From positions 248,001-312,000 of the forward strand of contig NZ_BBYG01000010.1 in assembly GCF_001184025.1 (NCBI RefSeq): a stretch of 64,000 bases of DNA, in the 5' to 3' direction. The first letter of the stretch is position 1. Each line of letters starts with the position of its first letter. The DNA is from Streptomyces maremycinicus. Lineage in GTDB: Bacteria; Actinomycetota; Actinomycetes; Streptomycetales; Streptomycetaceae. Position numbers and translations under genes: made by a program. Positions 34,773 to 41,882 of the stretch are shown one piece after another. The notes under the pieces were generated by a model, which was given only the letters and a program-made list of their open reading frames with translations, was not told where the DNA came from and did not search any database.

Positions 34773-35539
34773 GACCTCTCCTCCCGCTGCGCCCGCTCCC
34801 ACGGCAGTACCAGCCGCTGAAGCAGACAGGCCGCCCCGAACAGCGCGATGCTCAGCGCCGCCGTCACGCCCACCGCCGCGAACACCAGGTCCGTGCGGAA
34901 CGCGCTCTTCTGTGCCTGCATATAGATCCCGAGCCCGGCCTCCGCGCCCGCGTACTCCGCGAACACCGCGCCGACGACGGCGTAGGTGATGCTCACCCGC
35001 AGCCCGGCGAAGAAGTACGGCATCGCGCTCGGCACCCGCACCAGCCGGAACGTCCGCAGCCGGCCGGCCCCCAGCGAGCGCAGCAGCCGCATCGCCTCCC
35101 GGTCGGTCGCGGCGAACCCCGCGGCCAGGTTGGCGGCCAGCGGGAAGAACGTCGTCAGCGTCACCACCAGCATCTTCGGCAGCAGGCCGAAACCGAACCA
35201 GATGATGAGCAGGGGCGCCACGGCGACGATCGGGACGGTCTGCGAGGCGACCAGGAGCGGATACAGGCCCCGGCGGGCCGCCGCCGAGAAGTCCAGCAGC
35301 ACGGCTACCAGCCAGGCCGCCGTGAACGACAGCGCGAAGCCGAGCAGGGTCTCCTGGAGCGTGGGCACGGTCTGCGCCCACAGGTCCGCGCGGCTGGCCC
35401 AGCCCTGCTCCACCACCCGCGCCGGTGACGGCAGCATCGTCGGATCGACGCCCGCGGCGGTCACGTACAGCTGCCAGCCGCCCACCACGACGGCCAGCAC
35501 CAGCAACGGCGGCCACGACGACCGCAGCACCGACCTCAC
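34769..35539 (-). CDS. ABC transporter permease (SsuC/ThiX type)
   Basis: 256 aa from GTG 35539, overlapping the binding-protein stop (GTGA). Six hydrophobic helices; the EAA loop is MRLLRSLGAGRLRTFRLVRV with PSAMPYFFAGLRVSITYAVV following. VEQGWASRADLWAQTVPTLQ near the N-terminus is typical of nitrate/sulfonate/thiamine-precursor permeases. It is the channel of the transporter encoded here. Confidence 0.93.
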   Translation of the reverse strand: MRSVLRSSWPPLLVLAVVVGGWQLYVTAAGVDPTMLPSPARVVEQGWASRADLWAQTVPTLQETLLGFALSFTAAWLVAVLLDFSAAARRGLYPLLVASQTVPIVAVAPLLIIWFGFGLLPKMLVVTLTTFFPLAANLAAGFAATDREAMRLLRSLGAGRLRTFRLVRVPSAMPYFFAGLRVSITYAVVGAVFAEYAGAEAGLGIYMQAQKSAFRTDLVFAAVGVTAALSIALFGAACLLQRLVLPWERAQREERS

Positions 35540-36588
35540 TCGGCGCTCCCGGCGTCCTTCGAGGCCGGCAGATAGGCGTTGGTGAAGAACGACGAGGCGT
35601 CCGGGGCCTCGGTCAGCTTGCGGCCGTTCGCGTCGCTGAGCAGCCCCGCCCGGTACTCGAAGTCGGCGAAGGCCTGCCAGCGTTCCTCGCTCTGGGTGCC
35701 GATCGTGCCGTCGGCGGCCCGGTAGTACTCCTCGGCGAGCAACTCCTCGCTCTTTCGGACCAGTTCCGTGTTGGTGAGCACGCTCTTGTTGGCGTCGACG
35801 AGGAGCCGCGCGGCCTGGTCGGGGTGGTCGGCCGCGTACCGGTACCCCTTGTCGACGGCGGCCAGGAACTTCTTCGCGAGCGCCGGGTTCTTCTTGAGGA
35901 ACCGATCGGAGGACGCGAGCAGCGTCGAGTAGATCGCCGGGAAGCCGTAGTCGGAGAGCTGGAAGTTCTTCAGCGGCTTGCCGCTCAGTTCCGCCTCCAG
36001 TCCCTCCCAGGTCGGCATCGGCATCGCGAAGTCCGCCTTGCCCGCGTAGAGCGCCGCGTACGCCGAGGTGCTGAGGGTGACCTGCTTGAAGTCGCCCTCG
36101 CCGCCCGCGTTGCGGATCACCTTCTGGAGGAGCGGCTTCTCGTAGGGCGCGCCGAAACCGGCGTACGTCTCGCCGTCCAGGTCCTTGGGGGACGTGATGT
36201 CCGTGCGTCCTGCGCGCACCGCGATGGTGACGTTCGTCTTCTGGGTGACGGCGTAGACCGAGGTGATGTCCTGTCCGGCGGCGCGCGCCGTGGTGACACC
36301 TTCCTGGTAGGAGATCCCGAAGTCGGCCTGGTGGCTCGCGATCAGCGTCTCGGGCGCGGTCGAACCATAGGGCACGATCTTCAGATCGATGCCGGCCGCC
36401 TTGAACCAGCCCTTCTGCCGGGCGACATAGATGCCGGTGTGGTTGGTGTTCGGGGTCCAGTCCAGGGCGAGGGTGACGGTCGTGGTGCCGTCCTGGGCGG
36501 AGGCGTCGGCCGAGGGGTCCGCCGAGCAGCCGGTGGCGGCGAGGACGGCCGACGCGGCTATGACGGACAGGGCGGTACGGCGGTGCAT
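35536..36588 (-). CDS. NMT1/THI5-like ABC substrate-binding lipoprotein
   Basis: 350 aa from ATG 36588 (AAGGA 7 nt upstream). Signal peptide with lipobox LAATGC, so lipid-anchored. The mature protein begins TLALDWTPNTNHTGIYVARQ, the THI5/NMT1 signature, with GWFKAAGIDLKI and DFGISYQEGVTTARAAGQDI. In other bacteria such proteins bind pyrimidine thiamine precursors (ThiY), while close relatives bind sulfonates. The leader peptide just upstream favours a sulfur compound; the THI5 signature favours a thiamine precursor. I cannot decide between them. Confidence 0.9.
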   Translation of the reverse strand: MHRRTALSVIAASAVLAATGCSADPSADASAQDGTTTVTLALDWTPNTNHTGIYVARQKGWFKAAGIDLKIVPYGSTAPETLIASHQADFGISYQEGVTTARAAGQDITSVYAVTQKTNVTIAVRAGRTDITSPKDLDGETYAGFGAPYEKPLLQKVIRNAGGEGDFKQVTLSTSAYAALYAGKADFAMPMPTWEGLEAELSGKPLKNFQLSDYGFPAIYSTLLASSDRFLKKNPALAKKFLAAVDKGYRYAADHPDQAARLLVDANKSVLTNTELVRKSEELLAEEYYRAADGTIGTQSEERWQAFADFEYRAGLLSDANGRKLTEAPDASSFFTNAYLPASKDAGSAE

Positions 36589-36632
36589 GAGGGTTCCTTC
36601 GGGGGCGAGGGGAGGGCGGGGCGTCGGCGCGG

Positions 36633-36722
36633 TCACGCCCGACACAGCGCGCTGTCCACCCGCTTGAAGTCGACGGCCAGCCGCCGGGTCAGCCCCCGCG
36701 CCTGGCAGGACAGGACGCTCAC
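36633..36722 (-). CDS. Putative sulfur/cysteine leader peptide 4 (coupled)
   Basis: 29-aa ORF from GTG 36722 to the stop at 36633. Its core TRRLAVDFKRVDSALCRA matches the leader family, with Cys codons at SALC and near the N-terminus (LSCQ). The GTG start overlaps the TGA of the upstream THI5-like gene (GTGA), so it should be translated by coupling although there is no independent ribosome site. It lies 44 nt before the binding-protein start and can adjust expression of the transporter within the operon. Confidence 0.75.
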   Translation of the reverse strand: MSVLSCQARGLTRRLAVDFKRVDSALCRA

Positions 36723-37642
36723 GCGGTCACGGCCGGCAGCAGCGCGTTGGTGAAGGAGCGGTCCCAGTCCCGGTCGTGCGCGAGGGCGCCGTGCTCAGCG
36801 AGCCAGTGCGCGTACGGGCCGGTGCGCGTCGGGTCGATCACTCCCCAGCGGCCTTCCGGGTCCGTCCAGGTGGGCGCGACCAGGGCGAGGGAACGGGCTA
36901 TCAGCGGGCGCGGGAAGTACGGGATGACCCCCTCCAGCAGCTCCAGCGTCCGCTCGGGGTCCTGCGCCGCCGCCGCGTAACCCCGGGCCGTGACGGCGAG
37001 GAAGTCCCTTACCAGGGACGGCTGTTCGGTCAGCAGGCGCTCGTGCGCGCCCAGCAGGTAGCTGTGGTAGCGGGGCGCCCCGATCTCGTCGACCGGCCAG
37101 GTCACGCGCCGCTCCTCGGGGAGGTCGCCGCGCAGCGCGTCCCAGGACCAGTAGGTGCCGAAGGTGGCGTCGGCCTCGCCGGCCTCGATGTCGTCGACGG
37201 TCAGTTCGCGTGTCCCCGCGTCGATCGTGACCACCGCGTCCGGGTCGCCGCCGTCGGCCGCCACCAGATGGCGGACCATGGCCAGGCCGCGCGGGGTCGG
37301 GTTCAGGGCGACGCGCCGGCCGGCGAGCTCACGGGGGCGGGTGATCCCGGTGGACGCGGTGGTCTGGATCGCCTCCAGGCCCCGGTGGTTGACGGCGGCC
37401 ACGGCGATCAGCGGCTGGCCGTGCGCGGCCCGCCGGGCCAGCAGCCGGTTGGGCGGGAAGACACCGAAGTCCACCTCGCCGCGCGCCAGGTACTCCAGGG
37501 TGTCGCCGCGTCCCGGATCCTGGACCACGAGTTCCACGTCCAGCCCGGCCCGCGCGAACCACTGACGGGCACGGGCCACATAGAAACCGGCGGAATTGGG
37601 CCAGGGGTGGAAATAGTCGAGCATGACCCGGATGTGCGGCAT
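36719..37642 (-). CDS. THI5/NMT1-like protein without signal peptide
   Basis: 307 aa from ATG 37642 (GGAG 8 nt upstream); the longer frame to 37780 is Pro/Arg-rich and not signal-like. The start MPHIRVMLDYFHPWPNSAGF is the beginning of the THI5 domain itself, with no signal peptide or lipobox. YVARARQWFARAGLDVEL, ARGEVDFGVFPPNRLLARR and VDDIEAGEADATFGTYWSWD follow the NMT1 fold. The His/Cys residues needed by yeast Thi5-type HMP-P synthases are not evident. It is probably cytoplasmic, perhaps a ligand sensor or an enzyme using the same substrate as the adjacent transporter. It is the first full-length gene of the operon behind the polycysteine leader. Confidence 0.82.
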   Translation of the reverse strand: MPHIRVMLDYFHPWPNSAGFYVARARQWFARAGLDVELVVQDPGRGDTLEYLARGEVDFGVFPPNRLLARRAAHGQPLIAVAAVNHRGLEAIQTTASTGITRPRELAGRRVALNPTPRGLAMVRHLVAADGGDPDAVVTIDAGTRELTVDDIEAGEADATFGTYWSWDALRGDLPEERRVTWPVDEIGAPRYHSYLLGAHERLLTEQPSLVRDFLAVTARGYAAAAQDPERTLELLEGVIPYFPRPLIARSLALVAPTWTDPEGRWGVIDPTRTGPYAHWLAEHGALAHDRDWDRSFTNALLPAVTA

Positions 37643-37728
37643 GAGGGAACTCCGAAGGCGGCGCGCCTGAGCGCGGAAGAACGGCGAGGGGAGAGAGGGG
37701 GGAGCGTGCGGTGCGGGGCGGTGCGCGG

Positions 37729-37839
37729 TCAGACGGACCGGCGACAGCGGCAGCCGCGGCAGCCGTGCGGGCGACAACAACAGGAGCCGGACGCCGGGGT
37801 GGAGGCCACCGAAGGCTTCGGCTCTACTGCTGCGGACAC
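37729..37839 (-). CDS. Polycysteine leader ORF
   Basis: 36-aa ORF from GTG 37839, with GGAG 5 nt upstream, stopping at 37729, 87 nt before the THI5-like gene. The C-terminal part [19 protein letters not shown] has six Cys codons, three of them consecutive (TGT TGT TGT). Polycysteine leader ORFs that act as cysteine-responsive attenuators are described in mycobacteria. This ORF has the same features at the head of a sulfur-linked operon that also carries leader 4. The ORF is seen directly; the attenuator role is inferred. Confidence 0.78.
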   Translation of the reverse strand: MSAAVEPKPSVASTPASGSCCCRPHGCRGCRCRRSV

Positions 37840-38073
37840 GTGAACTCCTACGCGGGGCGCCGGGGCGCGTTTCGTGCGGTCGGCGTCCCCATGGGGACCG
37901 CGTTCGACGAACGGATCCCAGACGCCCTCTCAGCCCGTCCGGGGAGGGGCTCCCGCGTAGATGGCCGAAACCATAACGGCAGCCGACGGTCCTCGCGCAA
38001 CCGTGATCCGAAATATGAGACGACGCTGATCAGTGGGCAAGACGCCCAGCTCACCGGCGTACCATCGGCCGCC

Positions 38074-39045
38074 ATGACCACCTCCCCGCTGCCCGGCCCC
38101 CTCGTCGACGACACCTGGCTGGCCGCCCGGCTCGACGACCCCCGGCTGGTCGTCCTCGATGCCACGGTGCTGTTTCCCTCGCCCCGCCACGACGGTGACC
38201 ATCGCTGTGCGAGCGGCCACGAGGGATGGCTGCGACGGCACCTCCCCGGGTCCCGGCACGCCGACCTGACCGGGGACTTCACCGATCCCGCCGCCTCCTG
38301 CCACTTCACGGCGCCGGGCCCCGAGGCGCTGGCCGGGGCCCTCGCCCGGGTCGGCGTGGGGGAGGGGAGCGCGGTGGTCGTGTACGACACCGGCGGCGGG
38401 ATCTGGGCGGCCCGGCTGTGGTGGATGCTGCGGGCGATCTCGGTGCCGGCCGCCGTGCTCGACGGGGGCCTGGCGGCCTGGGAGTCCGCGGGACGGCCGC
38501 TCGCCTCCGGCGACGGCCCGGTGCCGGTTCCCGAGGTGACGCCCGTGACCCCGGTGCCGCGTCCCGGAGTGTGGACGGATGTCCACGAAGTGGAGGCAAT
38601 CAGCCGTGGCGAGCGGCCCGGCACGCTGGTCTGCGCGCTGCCCGCGGGCGGCTTCGACGGCTCGGTCCCCACCCGGTACAGCCGCCGCGGACACATCCCC
38701 GGGAGCCGCAGTCTTCCCGGTCGCGAACTCCTGGACGCCGAAGGGCGCCTGCTGCCCGCGGCCGACCTCGCCGCGCGGGTCGGCGCCGGGCTCGACCCCA
38801 CCGACACCCCGGTCGTCCTGTACTGCGGCGGCGGGGTCTCGGCCGCCGGGGTGGCCCTCGCCCTCACCCTCCTCGGGCGCGAGGACGTGTCCCTCTACGA
38901 CGGTTCCCTGGAGGAGTGGTCGAAGGACCCGGCGCGACCGCTGGAGACGGGCGGCTCGGGAGGAACGAGCGGCTCGGGCGGCACGAGCGGCTCGGGCGGC
39001 GCGGGAGGCGCGGGAGGCGCGGACCGGTCCAGCCCGGGAGCGTGA
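38074..39045 (+). CDS. Sulfurtransferase with two rhodanese domains
   Basis: 323 aa from ATG 38074. Two rhodanese modules: residues about 5-145 (DTWLAARLDDPRLVVLDATV ... VVVYDTGGGIWAARLWWMLR, inactive) and 160-290, with the active-site loop YCGGGVSAAGVALAL (Cys persulfide) and GREDVSLYDGSLEEW. It transfers sulfane sulfur from thiosulfate or mercaptopyruvate to an acceptor. The last 30 residues are a Gly/Ser-rich tail encoded by GGCTCGGG-type repeats (about 38950-39020). Divergent from the THI5/transporter operon; consistent with the sulfur theme. Confidence 0.92.
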   Translation: MTTSPLPGPLVDDTWLAARLDDPRLVVLDATVLFPSPRHDGDHRCASGHEGWLRRHLPGSRHADLTGDFTDPAASCHFTAPGPEALAGALARVGVGEGSAVVVYDTGGGIWAARLWWMLRAISVPAAVLDGGLAAWESAGRPLASGDGPVPVPEVTPVTPVPRPGVWTDVHEVEAISRGERPGTLVCALPAGGFDGSVPTRYSRRGHIPGSRSLPGRELLDAEGRLLPAADLAARVGAGLDPTDTPVVLYCGGGVSAAGVALALTLLGREDVSLYDGSLEEWSKDPARPLETGGSGGTSGSGGTSGSGGAGGAGGADRSSPGA

Positions 39046-39061
39046 CCGACCCGCCGACGGG

Positions 39062-40519
39062 CTACGGCGCCCCGCTCGACGTACGGTCCGCGGTCCCCGC
39101 CCGGCCCCGCACCCGCCGCGCACCGGACGGAACGCGCGCCAGCGCCGCGCTCACCGGCAGGGCCGCCGCGAGCAGGCCCGCGCAGACCACCGTCGCGACC
39201 GCGAACGCCGTCCTCGGTGCGCCCTCCGCCCCGGCCGCACCCCGCAGGTAGATCCCGGACACCGCGCTGAGGCACACGGCCGCCGCGATCCGCTGGGTCA
39301 TCTGGAGGATGCCGCCCGCCACCCCGGCCGCCTCGGCCGGGGCGTGCTGGAGGACACGCGCCTGGTTGGGCGACACGGTCAGGCCCCCCGCGGCCCCCGC
39401 GGCCACCTGGACCGCCGCCAGCACGAACGGCAGCGCGGCGAGCGGCAGTGTCACCGCCGCCAGCGCGCCGCCCAGCAGGGCGAGGACGCCCACGGCCAGA
39501 CCGAGGGTCACGGTATGGGCGCCGATCCGCCGCACCACCCGCCAGGCGACCGCCGACGACACCCCCATCGCGACCGCCGAAGGGAGCGTCACGGCCGCCG
39601 TGGTGAGCGCCGGGAGACCGAGCCCGCTCTGGAGGAACAGCGTCAGCACCAGCCCGGCCGCCAGGGCCGAGCCGAAGTTCACCATCGCCACCCACGTGCC
39701 CAGCGTGTACGGCGCCGAACGGATCAGCGCCGGGTGCACCAGCGGCACCCGCCCGCGCCGGACCCGCCACCACTGGCCGAGGACCAGCGCGCCCGCCGCG
39801 ACCAGCGCCGCCGCCACCCAGAGCGCGACCGCGCCGCCGCTGTCCGGCGTCCTGATGAACGGCAGCATCAGCGACAGCGTCAGTGCCGCCACGCACACCA
39901 GTCCCCACAGGTCGAGACGGCCGGGCGCCGCGACCCGCCGGGGCGGCGGCAGCCGACGGGCCGCCAGCCAGAGGGTGACCGCTCCGCACGGCGCGCTCAG
40001 CAGCAGACACAGCCGCCAGCCCGTCCCGGGACCGCACAGCGCGACCAGTGCCCCGCCGAGCGCCGGACCCAGCGCCGCCGCGACCCCGCCGGTGACCGCG
40101 TACAGGCCGAGGGCGCGGGCCCGGTCCAGGCCGTGGAAGACGTCCTGGAGGGTGCCGATCACCTGGGAGTTGACCAGTCCGGCGCCCGCCCCCTGCACCA
40201 GCCGGGCCACGACCACCGTGACCGGGTGACCGCCGGTGGCGGCGACCAGACCGCACAGGACGAACGTCGAGAGGCCGACGAGGAACAGGTGTTTGCGGCC
40301 GCGTACGTCACCCAGGCTGCCGCCCGGCACCAGGGCCAGTCCGAAGGCCAGCGAGTAGCCGGAGACGATCCACTGGACGTCCGTGGCCTCGGCGGACAGT
40401 GACTGGCGCAGCGCGGGCACGGCGATGTTGAGGACCGACTGGTCCAGCAGGGTCGTCGCCCCGGCCGCCAGACAGACCGTCAGTATCCGCCGGGCCGCGC
40501 GATCGTCTCCCGGAAGCAT
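39062..40519 (-). CDS. MFS exporter (DHA2, 14-TMS type)
   Basis: 485 aa from ATG 40519; longer frames upstream run through the terminator hairpin. Typical features: TTLLDQSVLNIAVPALRQSL (motif D1), QWIVSGYSLAFGLALVPGGS, LGDVRGRKHLFLVGL (motif A), ARLVQGAGAGLVNSQVIGTL, GLYAVTGGVAAALGPALGGA (motif C). About 14 helices. A drug-type proton antiporter with unknown substrate and no adjacent regulator. Convergent with the rhodanese gene with 16 nt between the stops. Confidence 0.92.
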   Translation of the reverse strand: MLPGDDRAARRILTVCLAAGATTLLDQSVLNIAVPALRQSLSAEATDVQWIVSGYSLAFGLALVPGGSLGDVRGRKHLFLVGLSTFVLCGLVAATGGHPVTVVVARLVQGAGAGLVNSQVIGTLQDVFHGLDRARALGLYAVTGGVAAALGPALGGALVALCGPGTGWRLCLLLSAPCGAVTLWLAARRLPPPRRVAAPGRLDLWGLVCVAALTLSLMLPFIRTPDSGGAVALWVAAALVAAGALVLGQWWRVRRGRVPLVHPALIRSAPYTLGTWVAMVNFGSALAAGLVLTLFLQSGLGLPALTTAAVTLPSAVAMGVSSAVAWRVVRRIGAHTVTLGLAVGVLALLGGALAAVTLPLAALPFVLAAVQVAAGAAGGLTVSPNQARVLQHAPAEAAGVAGGILQMTQRIAAAVCLSAVSGIYLRGAAGAEGAPRTAFAVATVVCAGLLAAALPVSAALARVPSGARRVRGRAGTADRTSSGAP

Positions 40520-40636
40520 GCCGTCATGTTCACACCGGCCGGACGCTCCTGTCGCCGTCCCGGGCGGCCTGTTCGCATGATGGAAACACGCCGGTCGGAC
40601 CGTCCTCGAGGACCCGCGAAGCGGGGACCGGGTGTG

Positions 40637-40680
40637 GCCGGGGACGCGCCTCCCTCCCCCGAAGGAGACGCGTCCCCGGC
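40637..40680 (-). terminator. Extended hairpin after the metallopeptidase gene
   Basis: 12-bp arms GCCGGGGACGCG / CGCGTCCCCGGC enclosing a 20-nt segment that itself pairs CTCC with GGAG. It starts 45 nt past the metallopeptidase stop and separates it from the downstream MFS gene. Confidence 0.75.
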
Positions 40681-40724
40681 GCTTCCCCCGGCGCCGGACC
40701 GTGGGGTGCGGGCGGCCGCTCGGC

Positions 40725-41810
40725 TCACCAGCACATGACCGCCGTCTCGCCGGAACCCCAGCCCGAGTACAGGCGTACCCGGAGGAAGTAGCGGCGGTCC
40801 CTGACGAGCCGGACCCTGATCGAGGCGTTGTGCGCGGTGCCGCCGTCGTCCTGCCCGGCGAGGAAGCGCGGCTCCCCGTGCCGCTCCTCGAACACCACGA
40901 CCATGGAGTCGCTCTCACCGAAGGTGGCGAAGGTGTACTCGCGGGTCTCACGCGGCTCGACGGTGAAGTCGACCTGTTCACCCGGCGCCAGCGACAGCGG
41001 CACCGAACGGAACGGAACCAGCGCCGGCGGCCGCGCGCTGCCGGGCGGCGGGTACCAGCCGAGGACGAACTCCTTGTCCAGCGGCGACAGTCCGCCGGAC
41101 GGCTGCACACCCCCGCGGAACTGCTCCGGTTCCAGGATCAGGCCCGCCGAGAAGGGGTACTCCATGACGGACTGCGGGTCCCAGACCGACCCGTTCACCT
41201 CGGCCGGGTCCAGCTTGCGCAGGACGTTGAACCAGGTCCTGTCCCGGCTCCAGTGGTTGGGCGGGCCCGCGAGATCGGCGTACACGGCCTCGTCGTCCCA
41301 GTGCAGGCCGGCGAACGGGCTCTGGTGCTCGTGCTGCATGCCGAGCGCGTGTCCGATCTCGTGCAGGGCCGTCGCGCGCTCCCCGGGCGCGGTCAGGTCC
41401 CAGCCGAAGTTCATGGTGCGCTCGTTGAGACCGGCCGACAGCGCGTCCCGGCCCACCGCCGACCAGGAGCCGTCGCCCGGCTGGAACCCGATGCGCAGTT
41501 CCGCCTCTGAGCGGTCGGCGACCTCGGCGAAGGACACCCCGATGCCCAGCTCCCGCCACTCGCGGAAGCAGTCCCGCACGACCTCCCGCTGGTCCTCACC
41601 ACCGACCCACGACACCCAGCGCGTCCCGCCGGAACCCGGCAGGGCGATGACCGAGCCGTCGTTGTCGCCGTCGAGGAAGCAATAGTGCAGCACCGTGCCG
41701 TTGACCCACATCCGCCGCCCGCTCATCAGCGCGCCGAGCCGCTCGACGGCCAGCCCCGGCGCGAACGCGGGGGCGGACTGCTGGGCGAGCGAGCAGTAAC
41801 GGGCGGTCAT
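40725..41810 (-). CDS. Astacin-like (M12A) zinc metallopeptidase
   Basis: 361 aa from ATG 41810 (GTG 41816 is an alternative). The zinc motif ALHEIGHALGMQHEHQSPF matches HExxHxxGxxHExxR-type astacins, with a Met-turn segment QSVMEYPFSAG about 60 residues later. The N-terminus has no signal peptide, which is unusual as astacins are normally secreted. After residue about 270 a beta-sandwich domain (LAPGEQVDFTVEPRETREYT; VRLVRDRRYFLRVRLYSG) resembles a PPC/pre-peptidase-type C-terminal domain. Divergent from the LuxR gene, 72 nt between the starts. Possibly part of the peptidase/regulator group. Confidence 0.88.
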   Translation of the reverse strand: MTARYCSLAQQSAPAFAPGLAVERLGALMSGRRMWVNGTVLHYCFLDGDNDGSVIALPGSGGTRWVSWVGGEDQREVVRDCFREWRELGIGVSFAEVADRSEAELRIGFQPGDGSWSAVGRDALSAGLNERTMNFGWDLTAPGERATALHEIGHALGMQHEHQSPFAGLHWDDEAVYADLAGPPNHWSRDRTWFNVLRKLDPAEVNGSVWDPQSVMEYPFSAGLILEPEQFRGGVQPSGGLSPLDKEFVLGWYPPPGSARPPALVPFRSVPLSLAPGEQVDFTVEPRETREYTFATFGESDSMVVVFEERHGEPRFLAGQDDGGTAHNASIRVRLVRDRRYFLRVRLYSGWGSGETAVMCW

Positions 41811-41882
41811 GGGCACCAGGTTGCCGTGCGGGTCCGCCGGCCCGCCTGAGTCGGGGGCTACTCAAGTCGCCCTGTATCAGAT

